Shown: positions 1 through 8,916 of the stretch, piece by piece | Layout of the letters: each line of letters opens with the position of its first letter | Numbering within the stretch: the stretch's first letter is position 1 | Source: B1 sp034439755 | Lineage (GTDB): Bacteria; Bacteroidota; Bacteroidia; UKL13-3 | Assembly: GCA_034439755.1 (NCBI GenBank) | Contig: JAWXAZ010000133.1 | Span: 1-64,000 of the forward strand | Length of the DNA: 64,000 nucleotides | Direction: 5' to 3' | Notes under the pieces: generated by a model | What the model was told of the DNA's origin: nothing | Database searches by the model: none | Seen by the model: only the letters and a program-made list of their open reading frames with translations | Program-made: the position numbers and the translations under genes

Positions 1-637
1 TACGCATGGAAACTTTGAAATACATATCCGCTACAAAAGTCTGTAAAAAACACATCTCTTGCTCACCGATTTGTGTACTACAAATCAAAGTTGAAAACCT
101 AAAGTCCTTAAAATGTGTATAAAGCATTTTGAGGCTAAGTCAAATTAGTCTGTATTGTTATTGTTTTAGGTCGAAAAGCATCATATGTTTACTGTAATAT
201 GACAATCGGCTGCAACTCGGGTTAATACAGGAGTAGTTGGTCAAGTTTATGGTGCTCATTTGACTACATATAATGGCAAAAAGGCACTTATGTATCCTAT
301 AATTGATATTGAAAATGTAGATAAATGGCGCGAGGAAATATATTTGAATACCTTGTTTGAAGCGTCTATAATAAAAGGTTTCGTTTTGCCAGCAAATTAC
401 ATTTATAAAAAATGATTCTTATTATTTCTGAAAATACAGATTATACAACAGACAAAGTGGATTGCCCCCTTATCTATCTCATAAATATTTTATCAGGGAA
501 TTTGCATTACAATGATAGAATTTTAAAGTTCGAGTAATCTTTTTTTACTAGTAATTTATAGTTGATGGTCTATTGTAAATTAAGCACTTGCTAAAGTTAA
601 ACCTTTTGTAGTCTGTAATACATGGAATAGCCTTATT
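1..637. other. Gene-poor region at window start
   Basis: No intact gene is visible in these 637 bases on either strand. Positions 2-46 are open on the plus strand and end in TAA, so they could be the last 14 codons of a gene entering from outside the window; that is too short to support. A decayed coding stretch lies at 203-415 and is listed separately. The rest is AT-rich with many stops in all frames. Confidence 0.6.
203..415 (+). pseudogene. Decayed coding fragment, family not recognised
   Basis: Seventy sense codons run from just after an in-frame TGA (200-202) to a TGA at 413-415. There is no usable start before an ATG at 290. The translation looks protein-like rather than random, for example GAHLTTYNGKKALMYPIID followed by ENVDKW and a final FVLPANYIYKK. 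I do not recognise the family. The most likely reading is the 3' remnant of a gene whose 5' part has been lost or interrupted by stops. It could also be a chance open stretch. Confidence 0.3.
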
Positions 638-1315
638 TTAAAACTCTTCTTGTTTGAGGTATTTGGTTTTTAGGAGCGAACAAACCTTGTACCTTTCATC
701 GTGGGTGTCTTGGTATAGGTTTTCTAGGGTTTCATAAACATGGTTTATTCCAACCTTATTAGCCCATTCGAATGGTCCCATTGGATAGTTGGTCCCTAGT
801 TTCATGCTAATGTCTATATCTTCCTTACTGGCAGTGCCTTCTTGAAGGGCATAACAAGCCTCGTTAATGATCATAAATACTATGCGTGGTGTTACCATGC
901 CAACTCGGTCTTCTACTACTTTAAAGTCCCAGTTTAATTTGGCCATTAATTGGTTCAGCCCGACTCTGTCTTTTTCATTTTGCAAAGAAATTTCGCCTAA
1001 AGGTCTATTTAGAAAGGTTGGAAGGGCATTAATTCCAAAAAGTTGACATTCTATTTTGCGGCCATAATCGTATACAGCCTTAGCCAATTGCTGCTTTACA
1101 GCACAAACAAAGACGGGAATATTTTTTAATGTTGCAAAATATTTGAGTTGTTCAGTTTTTTCATCAAATTTGAGGTCAAATATTACATCAAACTCATGAA
1201 CATTGGCACTCAACATATCACAATCATCTATGCAAGTTAATTCACATGAAGCATTTTTCAACTTTTCTTGCAGTTCTTTTAATCGGTTCCTTGAACCTCT
1301 GGCCAAAATTTTCAT
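638..1315 (-). CDS. 3-hydroxyacyl-CoA dehydrogenase-like protein (C-terminal domain)
   Basis: 225 residues. The last ~100 residues match the C-terminal helical domain of 3-hydroxyacyl-CoA dehydrogenases: VTPRIVFMIINEA near 140, then an LGTNYPMGPFEWA segment that helps bind the acyl-CoA and dimerise. The first ~115 residues start with a beta-like MKILARGS but lack the GxGxxG dinucleotide motif of a normal NAD-binding half, and the protein is ~60 residues shorter than the usual ~285. It may be a divergent or non-catalytic paralogue. A minus-strand -7 box (TATCTTTG, 1338-1345) just upstream supports the start. A PaaG-like gene lies nearby on the other strand, so a role in acyl-CoA breakdown is plausible but inferred. 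Confidence 0.75.
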   Translation of the reverse strand: MKILARGSRNRLKELQEKLKNASCELTCIDDCDMLSANVHEFDVIFDLKFDEKTEQLKYFATLKNIPVFVCAVKQQLAKAVYDYGRKIECQLFGINALPTFLNRPLGEISLQNEKDRVGLNQLMAKLNWDFKVVEDRVGMVTPRIVFMIINEACYALQEGTASKEDIDISMKLGTNYPMGPFEWANKVGINHVYETLENLYQDTHDERYKVCSLLKTKYLKQEEF

Positions 1316-1337
1316 ATTCGCAATCTCATTTCAATAA

Positions 1338-1345
1338 CAAAGATA
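1338..1345 (-). promoter_or_regulatory. -7 promoter box for the 3HCDH-like gene
   Basis: TATCTTTG on the minus strand fits the Bacteroidota -7 element TAnnTTTG. It sits 22 bases before the ATG at 1315. No clear TTG was found at the -33 distance, so support is partial. Confidence 0.4.
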
Positions 1346-1359
1346 ACAAGCCCACTCAC

Positions 1360-1740
1360 ATGGAAAAGAAAATAATTACAAGTAGCAACGCACCAGAACC
1401 TATTGGCCCTTATAGTCACGCTGTTTTGGTAAATGAAACCCTATACATTAGTGGCCAAGTGCCCAAGGATGCTAAGTCGGGTGAAATGGTAACTGGCGAT
1501 ATAAAAGCCGAAACACGTAAGGTGATGGAGAATTTGCAAGCAATTTTGAAGGAGGCAGATATGGATTTTTCGAATGTGGTTAAAACCACCATATTTTGCG
1601 TGGATTTAAATAATTTTGCAGCCATTAATGAGGTGTATGGCAGTTTTTTTAGCAGCAATTTTCCTGCAAGAGAAACCGTTCAGGTGGTAAAATTGCCCTT
1701 AAATGCAAATGTAGAGATTAGCGCAATTGCGGTTAAATAA
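1360..1740 (+). CDS. ridA: RidA family enamine/imine deaminase
   Basis: 126 residues from the ATG at 1360, the normal RidA length. RidA (YjgF/YER057c/UK114) hydrolyses reactive 2-aminoacrylate-type enamines released by PLP enzymes. Visible hallmarks are the opening SSNAPEPIGPYSHAV, YISGQ, the ETRKVMENLQAILKEA helix, the FCVDL strand, and FPARETVQV containing the conserved Arg that binds the substrate carboxylate. An in-frame ATG at 1246 would add 38 residues resembling a signal peptide, but that stretch is antisense to the well-formed N-terminus of the neighbouring gene, so the short cytosolic form is preferred. It is followed after 5 bases by a membrane protein gene. Confidence 0.93.
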   Translation: MEKKIITSSNAPEPIGPYSHAVLVNETLYISGQVPKDAKSGEMVTGDIKAETRKVMENLQAILKEADMDFSNVVKTTIFCVDLNNFAAINEVYGSFFSSNFPARETVQVVKLPLNANVEISAIAVK

Positions 1741-1745
1741 ACTGC

Positions 1746-2372
1746 ATGAATAGATTTTTTGCTAATTTTTTGTCGGTAATTGCTCACCCGGTTTTTATAA
1801 ACCTTTTGTGCTTGTATTTGTTATTTGGGTTGTATCCAGGTTTAAACCATGGCTTGCCTCAGCGGGTACAATTATTCTATATTTCTTTTATTTTTATTGC
1901 CACCTCACTGGTGCCAATTTTGGTTGTTTTGGTAATGAGAATAATTGGTAAAATAGAGTCTATTACGATGGCCAATAGCGAAGATAGAAAGTTTCCTTAC
2001 ATGGTTACTTTAAGTATGTATATTTTTAGTTATTATAATTTTTACCAAGCGCCAACTACCCATCCAATTATCTTAAGCTATTTATTGGCTTGTGCCATTG
2101 TTTTAGCAGCCGTATTCTTTATTAATATTTTTGATAAGATTAGCATTCACCTTACTACTTTGGGTGCTTTGGTAGGCTTGCTTGCTGGTTTGGGTTTTAT
2201 GGGCTTTGCCGATTTGCGGTATTTTGTATTGCTGGCAATTTTATTGAGTGGAGCGGTGGCTACCTCGCGATTGAGTTTAAATGCACATAAGCCATTGCAA
2301 TTGTATAGTGGTTTTTTCCTTGGTTTTTTTGTGATGTTTCTTACGATGATTTTTAATTTTAATTTTGCATAA
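1746..2372 (+). CDS. Polytopic membrane protein of unknown function
   Basis: 208 residues with about six or seven hydrophobic segments (roughly 8-30, 43-66, 83-99, 107-128, 133-152, 157-175, 183-205). The conserved-looking hydrophilic loop MANSEDRKFPYM near residue 75 is followed by FSYYNFYQAPTTHP. The general layout recalls Bacteroidota membrane proteins annotated near PAP2-type phosphatases, but I see no PAP2 catalytic motif, so no activity is assigned. It starts 5 bases after ridA and ends 10 bases before the PaaG-like start, so the three plus-strand genes probably form one operon. Confidence 0.75.
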   Translation: MNRFFANFLSVIAHPVFINLLCLYLLFGLYPGLNHGLPQRVQLFYISFIFIATSLVPILVVLVMRIIGKIESITMANSEDRKFPYMVTLSMYIFSYYNFYQAPTTHPIILSYLLACAIVLAAVFFINIFDKISIHLTTLGALVGLLAGLGFMGFADLRYFVLLAILLSGAVATSRLSLNAHKPLQLYSGFFLGFFVMFLTMIFNFNFA

Positions 2373-2382
2373 TTTTATACCT

Positions 2383-3165
2383 ATGAGTTACGAGACAATT
2401 TTATTTGATTTAAAAGATGGCATTGCCCGTTTAACCTTAAATAGGCCAGATGTTTTTAATGCTTTTAATGAGCAATTAAGTGCCGATGTGAATGATGTAT
2501 TGAAAAAGCTTGCCAAAGATAAAAGCGTGCGCGTTTTGGTGATTTCTGGTTCGGGAAAAGCGTTCTGTAGCGGGCAAGATTTAAAGGCCATTTCTGGCAG
2601 TAAAAACAGGAGTTTAAGTGAAAGCTTGTATAAGCGATATAATCCCATGATAAAGGCTATTCGCAATTTAAATTTCCCTGTAATTTGTAAATTAAATGGC
2701 GTGGCTGCCGGTGCTGGATGTTCTTTGGCTTTGGCTTGCGACATGATTATAGCGGCCGAAAATGCAAGTTTAATTGAAGTGTTTGTCAACGTTGGATTGG
2801 TGCTAGATTCTGGTTCCTCATATTTTTTACCGCGCTTAGTTGGTTCGGCCCGAGCCTTTGAACTAGCTACTTTGGGCTCTAAGGTAAGTGCGCAGCAAGC
2901 GTATAACTGGGGTATGATAAACAAGGTTGTTAAGGCCGAAGAACTTGATGCAGAAGTTGAAAAATTGGCTCTGCATTATGCTGTTGCGCCAACAAAGGCT
3001 ATTGGTTTAATGAAAAAAATGCTAAACAAATCGTTTACAAGTGATTTGGATACCATGTTAGAATATGAGGCCTATTGTCAAGAAATAGCAGGTAGAAGTG
3101 CCGATTATCAAGAAGGGGTAACGGCCTTTAACGAAAAGAGAAAGCCTGCATTTAAAGGCAATTAG
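2383..3165 (+). CDS. Enoyl-CoA hydratase/isomerase, PaaG-like
   Basis: 260 residues from the ATG at 2383 (a TTG at 2365 is less likely). Crotonase-fold enzyme. Visible are GKAFCSGQDLKAI near 65-77 and GVAAGAGCSLALACDM near 105-120, which build the oxyanion hole, and GLVLDSGSSYFLPRLVG near 137-153. The Asp in LDSG matches the catalytic Asp of PaaG (PDCGG), an isomerase of 1,2-epoxyphenylacetyl-CoA; the usual hydratase Glu pair is not obvious. The rest of a paa cluster is not in the window, so the exact substrate is open. It may work with the 3HCDH-like protein at 638-1315. Confidence 0.9.
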   Translation: MSYETILFDLKDGIARLTLNRPDVFNAFNEQLSADVNDVLKKLAKDKSVRVLVISGSGKAFCSGQDLKAISGSKNRSLSESLYKRYNPMIKAIRNLNFPVICKLNGVAAGAGCSLALACDMIIAAENASLIEVFVNVGLVLDSGSSYFLPRLVGSARAFELATLGSKVSAQQAYNWGMINKVVKAEELDAEVEKLALHYAVAPTKAIGLMKKMLNKSFTSDLDTMLEYEAYCQEIAGRSADYQEGVTAFNEKRKPAFKGN

Positions 3166-3190
3166 TTTTTTGCTGAACCGAATAAAATTT

Positions 3191-4090
3191 TTATTTATAA
3201 GCTTCAATAATAATTCTATCGCCTGCTACGCCAAACCATTTGGTTAGGTAATAATTTACGAATTGAAGGGTGTATTTAAATGCGTTTTCTAATGCGTTTC
3301 CTCTTAGCGCTATGGTTCTTGGTGGTTTTACTTCTTCCTTTATATTTATCTTTGAAAACCCACATTCTGTAAGCATTTTCCTTGCGGTTTTTGCGTTGAA
3401 TTCTGTGAGGTGATAGGGCGGAATGCTCATGGTTTTTTGCGACCCAATTAACCTATAAATAGCAAAGGCAATTTTGCTAGAAATTAGGTTCAAGGTGCCT
3501 GGTAAATGAATAATTGCCAAGCCTCCTGGCTTTAGAATTTTTTGTGTAAGTCTGGCCGCCTCGGTAGGGTTGGTAAAATGTTCTAGCACATCGCCCATGA
3601 GGATAACATTGAAGTAATTTTGGGGCAATTCGTTGTTAAATAATTGGAAATTATAAGGCTTATTTATGATGTCTATGCCAAAATTCTTTTTGCCATATTC
3701 TGCTGCGAATTCTGATAGTTCTATGCCCTTTACTTTATACCCATTTTGTTTAAGTACATATAAAAAATTTCCCGTGGCACAACCTACATCCAAAATATTT
3801 CCCGTGCTGCAATACTTTTTTATTTCTTTTATTCCATCCTCATATTTTCCTGCTGCCAATAGGTCAACATACGAAACATTCATGTGGTGCGTTTTTACGT
3901 CTGAACCAACAAAATAATCGTGGGCATACATTTCAGAAATTTCCTCATCGGTTGGTCGGGGCCAAATGGAAACCAATTCGCACTTGTTGCATTTAACTGC
4001 CCAAAGGAATTTGCCCTTAAAATTATATCTAAAAGGGATGGTTTTCCCTTCCTTTGTTCCGCATAGGTTGCAATCAAAACGTATATTCAT
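3191..4090 (-). CDS. Class I SAM-dependent methyltransferase with zinc ribbon
   Basis: 299 residues using the ATG at 4090. The N-terminus has two CxxC pairs (CNLCGT and CNKCEL, ~20 residues apart), likely a structural zinc ribbon. The methyltransferase core follows: the SAM-binding GNILDVGCATGNFL near residue 105-118, acidic GIELS in motif II, and ILMGDVLEHFTNP near 170. This arrangement (zinc ribbon plus Methyltransf_11/23 core) is common in enzymes acting on sugars or small metabolites of surface polysaccharides. The substrate cannot be read from the sequence. It is convergent with the PaaG-like gene and divergent from the stress protein, so it is probably transcribed alone. Confidence 0.88.
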   Translation of the reverse strand: MNIRFDCNLCGTKEGKTIPFRYNFKGKFLWAVKCNKCELVSIWPRPTDEEISEMYAHDYFVGSDVKTHHMNVSYVDLLAAGKYEDGIKEIKKYCSTGNILDVGCATGNFLYVLKQNGYKVKGIELSEFAAEYGKKNFGIDIINKPYNFQLFNNELPQNYFNVILMGDVLEHFTNPTEAARLTQKILKPGGLAIIHLPGTLNLISSKIAFAIYRLIGSQKTMSIPPYHLTEFNAKTARKMLTECGFSKINIKEEVKPPRTIALRGNALENAFKYTLQFVNYYLTKWFGVAGDRIIIEAYK

Positions 4091-4301
4091 GAATATTTTC
4101 TTATGGGGCAAAATTATTTTTTTTCGCGCAATTACCTATAAAAATGAGTTTGATTTGGCTGAAAGTATGGATGAATGCTCATTTCTTAATATTTTATAAA
4201 AAACACAGTTTCGAGGAAATATATTTGGAAAATTAGAAAATTGTAATTGCACTTGTTTTTTTCTAATATTATTTTAATATATTGTGTAAAATTTATAAAA
4301 T

Positions 4302-5066
4302 ATGGCAATTATCATTACTAATTTTTGTGTTGCTCTTAAGGAGGGCCAAACATGTGATACCGCTATTCAAATCGCTGAAAAGCTTCAAGCGCATTTTAAG
4401 TCAAAAGTTTCTGCCTACTTTATAGGAGAATCGGTTGGTAATACGCCTACAAGTTTCCAGAAATTTGTTGTTAGCTCAACAAGGGAGTTAGCTAAAAGCT
4501 TTGTTGATTCTGAAAGCGATTTAATGATTCTTCCATTAATTAATGAAAGTCCGGAAAAGGGCGTTGTTAATGCAGTTGAAGCAAATAAGTTGATTGATAA
4601 CATTGAAAGAATGGTTTTAACTGTTCCTTGTGGCAGCAAAGTTTTTAAATTAGATAAAATTGTTGTGCCCATTGATTCTTCCTTTGAAACAAGACAAAAG
4701 GTTCCTTATGCAGTTGCGATGGCAAAGGCATTTGGTTCAAAGCTATATGTTATTGGTGTTTCCAACGATAAGGGAAAAGATGCCGAGGTTTTAATTAAAA
4801 ATTATTTACGTCAAGTTATTTTAAATATTGAAGAAAAGGGCGTGTCTGTTACTTCTGAGATCCGTTTGGGCGGTAATCCTACCAATCAAGTTTTAGATTA
4901 TGCCAATGAATTGGATGCAGGCATGATTGTTATAATGACAGAACAAGAGACGAATATTACTTCCTTTTTCTCGGGAAAATATTCTCAGCAAATGATTAAA
5001 AGCAGCGCCATTCCTGTTTTGTCAATTCACCCTAAAGACCTTATTGTGAGCGATGCTCGTTTGTAA
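4302..5066 (+). CDS. Universal stress protein family, tandem domain
   Basis: 254 residues. The second half is a recognisable UspA domain: KIVVPIDSSFETRQKVPYA near 120, KLYVIGVSN, DAGMIVIMTE, and the C-terminal SAIPVLSIHP. The first half looks like a degenerate Usp copy (MAIIITNFCVALKEG, SDLMILPL). Two-domain Usp proteins of this size are common in Bacteroidota and are linked to stress and stationary phase. The ATP-binding G-2x-G-9x-G(S/T) motif is only partly preserved (GGNPTNQ near 187), so nucleotide binding is uncertain. It is a single gene with 190 bases of AT-rich sequence upstream. Confidence 0.87.
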   Translation: MAIIITNFCVALKEGQTCDTAIQIAEKLQAHFKSKVSAYFIGESVGNTPTSFQKFVVSSTRELAKSFVDSESDLMILPLINESPEKGVVNAVEANKLIDNIERMVLTVPCGSKVFKLDKIVVPIDSSFETRQKVPYAVAMAKAFGSKLYVIGVSNDKGKDAEVLIKNYLRQVILNIEEKGVSVTSEIRLGGNPTNQVLDYANELDAGMIVIMTEQETNITSFFSGKYSQQMIKSSAIPVLSIHPKDLIVSDARL

Positions 5067-5213
5067 TTAAGAGCAATTAATTTTACTTTTTATCGTTGGT
5101 TTTTTATTGAACCAATAAACCTTAATTTTGTTCATTAGAAATTGGTAAAACTATGTAGCAATTCTATTGTTGTATATGATTAAACTTTGCAGTAAACACC
5201 TCAAATTCGTTAT

Positions 5214-7133
5214 ATGAAGATTCATCCTGGCCCACATTTGGACAAAATAAAGTATCCTGAAGACCTCCGAAAATTTGATGAGAGTGATTTGGTGAAGATT
5301 TCGGCGGAATTAAGGCAGTATATCATAGATACGGTCTCGGTTTACGGTGGTCATTTTGGCGCTAGTTTAGGGGTAGTGGAGCTTACAGTAGCTTTGCATT
5401 ATGCCTTTAATACGCCCATTGATCAGTTAATTTTTGATGTAGGTCACCAAGCCTATGGGCATAAAATTTTAACAGGAAGAAGAGATCAATTTTATACCAA
5501 TAGGGTTTATAAAGGGATTTCTGGTTTTCCTAAACGTTCGGAAAGCGAATATGATGCTTTTGGGGTAGGTCATTCATCTACTTCTATTTCTGCTGCCTTG
5601 GGTATGGCAGTGGCATCTAAATTAAAAGGCGATCACGACAAGCAGCATATTGCCATAATTGGTGATGGTGCTTTGACTGGTGGTATGGCTTTCGAAGGTT
5701 TAAATCATGCAGGTGTTGCCAATGCAAATATCATTGTGGTATTAAACGACAATTGTATGAGTATTGACCCAAATGTAGGGGCATTAAAAGAATACTTAAC
5801 AGACATTACCACTTCGCCAACGTACAATAAGTTTAAAGATGATATTTGGAAAACACTTGACCGTTTAAGCAAGGTTGGTCAGGTTTCACAAGATATTTTG
5901 TCTAAAGTTCATGATACCTTAAAAGGTGGATTACTAAAACATAGTAATTTATTTGAAGCCTTGGGCTTTAGGTATTTTGGTCCGGTTGATGGACATGATG
6001 TTAACCACATGGTTAAAATATTTAATGATTTAAAAAAGATTCCTGGTCCAAAATTGTTGCATTGTGTAACGGTAAAAGGCAAAGGTTTTGCGCCAGCCGA
6101 AAAGGATCAAACCAAATGGCATGCGCCAGGTTTGTTTGATAAGGTAAGTGGTGAAATTATAAAATCTTCGAATAAGACGCCACAACCACCCAAGTTTCAA
6201 GATGTTTTTGGGCATTCTATTGTTGAATTGGCCGAAATGAACCCGAAAATAGTTGGTGTTACACCGGCAATGCCTTCTGGTAGTTCCATGAATATTATGA
6301 TGAAGGCGATGCCAGATAGGGCTTTTGATGTGGGTATTGCAGAGCAACATGCGGTAACTTTTAGTGCTGGTTTGGCTGCCCAGGGCATGATACCTTTTTG
6401 CAATATTTATTCAACTTTTATGCAACGTGCGTATGATCAGGTGGTGCATGATGTGGCCTTGCAAAATTTGCATGTAATTTTTTGCATGGACCGTGCGGGT
6501 TTAGCGGGTGCCGATGGACAAACGCACCATGGCATGTTAGACATTCCGTTTATGCGTTGTGTACCTAATATGGTGGTTTCTGCTCCTATGAATGAGGAGG
6601 AGTTAAGAAACTTAATGTTTACAGGCACTTTAGAAAAGAATGCTGGGCCATTTTCAATTCGTTACCCGAGGGGAAATGGCGTTATGATTGATTGGAAGCG
6701 ACCATTTGCTGAGATTGAAATCGGCAAAGGACGAAAGTTAAGAGGTGGAGGCGATATTGCCGTTTTAAGTTTTGGAACAGCTGGCATATTGGTTCAAACC
6801 GCATTGAATTTGCTTGAAAAAGAAGGTGTGTTTGGCGCGCATTATGATATGCGTTTTGTAAAGCCAATAGACGAGCAGATGTTGCATGAGGTGTTTGGTA
6901 AGTATAAGCAAATTATTACCGTAGAAGATGGAACCATCGTGGGTGGATTTGGGTCGGCCATATTAGAATTTATGGCAGAAAACCATTATTCTTCTGATGT
7001 TACAAGAATGGGTATGCCAGATCGAATTGTAGAGCATGGCGAGCAGCACGAACTTTATCATGAATGTGGCTATGATGCAGCCGGAATTCAACAAATGGTA
7101 AAGTCTGTTTTAGGTGTAAGGGTAAAAGCTTAG
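5214..7133 (+). CDS. dxs: 1-deoxy-D-xylulose-5-phosphate synthase
   Basis: 639 residues, normal full length. It condenses pyruvate and glyceraldehyde 3-phosphate with thiamine diphosphate, the first step of the MEP isoprenoid pathway; ispH of the same pathway lies at 28176. Visible features: FDVGHQAYGHKILTGR near 75-90, the thiamine-diphosphate/Mg motif IGDGALTGGMAFEGLNHAG ending in an NDN, the transketolase pyrimidine domain with DVGIAEQHAVTFSAG (catalytic Glu) near 375-390, DRAGLAGADGQTHHG, and the C-terminal transketolase domain with EDGTIVGGFGSA. It converges on pyrH with 18 bases between the stops. Confidence 0.97.
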   Translation: MKIHPGPHLDKIKYPEDLRKFDESDLVKISAELRQYIIDTVSVYGGHFGASLGVVELTVALHYAFNTPIDQLIFDVGHQAYGHKILTGRRDQFYTNRVYKGISGFPKRSESEYDAFGVGHSSTSISAALGMAVASKLKGDHDKQHIAIIGDGALTGGMAFEGLNHAGVANANIIVVLNDNCMSIDPNVGALKEYLTDITTSPTYNKFKDDIWKTLDRLSKVGQVSQDILSKVHDTLKGGLLKHSNLFEALGFRYFGPVDGHDVNHMVKIFNDLKKIPGPKLLHCVTVKGKGFAPAEKDQTKWHAPGLFDKVSGEIIKSSNKTPQPPKFQDVFGHSIVELAEMNPKIVGVTPAMPSGSSMNIMMKAMPDRAFDVGIAEQHAVTFSAGLAAQGMIPFCNIYSTFMQRAYDQVVHDVALQNLHVIFCMDRAGLAGADGQTHHGMLDIPFMRCVPNMVVSAPMNEEELRNLMFTGTLEKNAGPFSIRYPRGNGVMIDWKRPFAEIEIGKGRKLRGGGDIAVLSFGTAGILVQTALNLLEKEGVFGAHYDMRFVKPIDEQMLHEVFGKYKQIITVEDGTIVGGFGSAILEFMAENHYSSDVTRMGMPDRIVEHGEQHELYHECGYDAAGIQQMVKSVLGVRVKA

Positions 7134-7151
7134 GTAATTTTGCCTAAAAAC

Positions 7152-7862
7152 TTAAACGGTTACGGTAGTTCCAACGTCTTCTCCTTGGCAAACGCGCAAG
7201 AAATTTCCTGCTTTATTCATGTCAAAAACAACGATGGGCATTTTGTTTTCTTGGCACAAGGTAATTGCTGTCATGTCCATTACGTTTAGGCCACGTTCGT
7301 AAACTTCTTCAAAACTAATTTTATTGAATCTGGTTGCAGTTTTGTCTTTTTCTGGATCGGCGGTGTAAATTCCGTCTACCCTGGTTCCTTTTAAAACAAG
7401 GTTTGCATCAATTTCTACTGAGCGCAAAGCGGCTGCAGAATCGGTTGTGAAATATGGATTGCCTGTTCCAGCGCCAAAAATAACAACCCGTCCTTTTTCT
7501 AAGTGCCTAATGGCCCTGCGGCGTATAAATGGTTCTGCAATTTGTTCCATGTGAATGGCTGTTAGCAAGCGCGTTTTTAGGCCAAGTTTTTCGAGTGCAC
7601 CTTGCAGTGCCATTGAATTAATAACCGTGGCTAGCATACCCATATAGTCGCCTTGGGCGCGCTCAACCAAGCCACCAGCCACACCCGATACACCTCTAAA
7701 AATATTTCCACCACCAATTACAATAGCAATTTCAACCCCAGCATCTGCTACAACTTTTACATCTTTCGCATATTGCTCAAGAATTTTAGAATCAATGCCA
7801 TATTGCATATCGCCCATTAGTGCTTCGCCGCTCAGTTTAAGTAGTACGCGTTTGTATTTCAT
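7152..7862 (-). CDS. pyrH: UMP kinase
   Basis: 236 residues, full length. It phosphorylates UMP to UDP in pyrimidine nucleotide synthesis; the bacterial enzyme belongs to the amino-acid-kinase fold and is hexameric. Seen: RVLLKLSGEALMG at the N-terminus, VIGGGNIFRG near 50, the GDYMGMLATVINS segment near 72-84, GTGNPYFTTDSAAALRS near 131-147, and VDGIYTADPEKD near 163. It lies downstream of tsf on the same strand, as in many bacteria, but a strong terminator separates them here, so it likely has its own promoter in 7863-8000. Confidence 0.97.
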   Translation of the reverse strand: MKYKRVLLKLSGEALMGDMQYGIDSKILEQYAKDVKVVADAGVEIAIVIGGGNIFRGVSGVAGGLVERAQGDYMGMLATVINSMALQGALEKLGLKTRLLTAIHMEQIAEPFIRRRAIRHLEKGRVVIFGAGTGNPYFTTDSAAALRSVEIDANLVLKGTRVDGIYTADPEKDKTATRFNKISFEEVYERGLNVMDMTAITLCQENKMPIVVFDMNKAGNFLRVCQGEDVGTTVTV

Positions 7863-8000
7863 AATGTATGTGATGATTTAATTATCTTTAAGTTAAGTTT
7901 TGGAGTTTGGTATTTGGATTGAGTTGCAAATTAGAATAATAATTGGTAAAGTTTAAGGAGAAATTACCTTTGAGTTATTGTTCGGTTTGGTTCAGGCATA

Positions 8001-8037
8001 AAAAAAGGCCATCTCGTTGGAGATGGCCTTTTTTTTT
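8001..8037 (-). terminator. Rho-independent terminator after tsf
   Basis: A perfect stem AAGGCCATCT / AGATGGCCTT with a 6-base loop, bordered by A and T runs on both sides. It begins 7 bases past the tsf stop codon. The A/T tracts make it potentially bidirectional. It insulates tsf from pyrH. Confidence 0.9.
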
Positions 8038-8043
8038 ATCGAA

Positions 8044-8880
8044 TTATAAAGAAATTCGTTTGAATGATAGTACAGTTAAACCTTTTTCAACTCCGTCTAG
8101 CATTTGAGCAATTGATTTGCTGCTGTCTTTCACGAACTCTTGGTTTAACAAGGTTGAGTCTTTGTAAAACTTACCTAATTTTCCTTGAGCAATTTTTTCT
8201 AACATGGCTTCAGGTTTTCCTTCGGCACGAGCTTGGTCCATGCCAATTGCGATTTCGCGCTCAACTACAGTTGGGTCAACATCTGCTTTATCAACAGCTA
8301 CTGGATTTAAAGCTGCAATTTGCATGGCAACATCTTTTCCTGCAGCTAAGTTTGCTTCGTTAGCAGCCACATTCAAGGAAACCAATACGCTTAATTTATT
8401 ACCAGCATGTATATAAGGAACGATGTTAGTTCCTTCAACAATTTCGTAACGAACTACGTCTATTTTCTCACCAATTTTACCTACTTGTTCAATTATTTTA
8501 TCTCCAACAGTTAAGCCATCCATAGGTAAAGCGCGCAAAGCATCTGCATTTGCTGCTTTGTTTGCGAGGGCAATGTCTACTAATTTATGGGTGAAAGCTA
8601 CGAAATCTTCGTTTTTAGCTACGAAATCGGTTTCGCAACTTAATTGAACAATAACGCCCAATTTATTATCTGCCGTAACTTTTGCAATAATTGCACCTTC
8701 TTTGGCATCACGATCGGCACGGTTAGCCGAAATTTTAGCACCTTTTTTACGCAAGGAATCTACAGCACCTTCAAAATCACCATTCGTTTCTTGTAAAGCT
8801 TTTTTGCAGTCCATCATACCTGCACCAGTCATTTGGCGCAATTTGTTTACGTCTGCTGCACTGATTGTATTTGTACTCAT
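8044..8880 (-). CDS. tsf: Translation elongation factor Ts
   Basis: 278 residues, normal length. EF-Ts is the guanine-nucleotide exchange factor that recycles EF-Tu. The N-terminal UBA-like domain shows VNKLRQMTGAGMMDCKKAL at residues 11-29, and the core signature ETDFVAKNEDF is at ~79-89. Part of the conserved block rplM-rpsI-rpsB-tsf on the minus strand. A hairpin sits between rpsB and tsf, so tsf may be read at a different level from the ribosomal genes. Confidence 0.98.
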   Translation of the reverse strand: MSTNTISAADVNKLRQMTGAGMMDCKKALQETNGDFEGAVDSLRKKGAKISANRADRDAKEGAIIAKVTADNKLGVIVQLSCETDFVAKNEDFVAFTHKLVDIALANKAANADALRALPMDGLTVGDKIIEQVGKIGEKIDVVRYEIVEGTNIVPYIHAGNKLSVLVSLNVAANEANLAAGKDVAMQIAALNPVAVDKADVDPTVVEREIAIGMDQARAEGKPEAMLEKIAQGKLGKFYKDSTLLNQEFVKDSSKSIAQMLDGVEKGLTVLSFKRISL

Positions 8881-8916
8881 GTATCTTAATTTTTTGTTTT
8901 AATAAATAAAATGTGA

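Noticed and set aside
3966..4199. Plus-strand frame of 77 codons across the methyltransferase start
   Set aside because: More than half is antisense to the zinc-ribbon coding region; the tail has no recognisable protein character.
7130..7147. Terminator between dxs and pyrH
   Set aside because: Only a 5-bp stem (TTAGG/CCTAA) overlapping the dxs stop codon; too weak to call.
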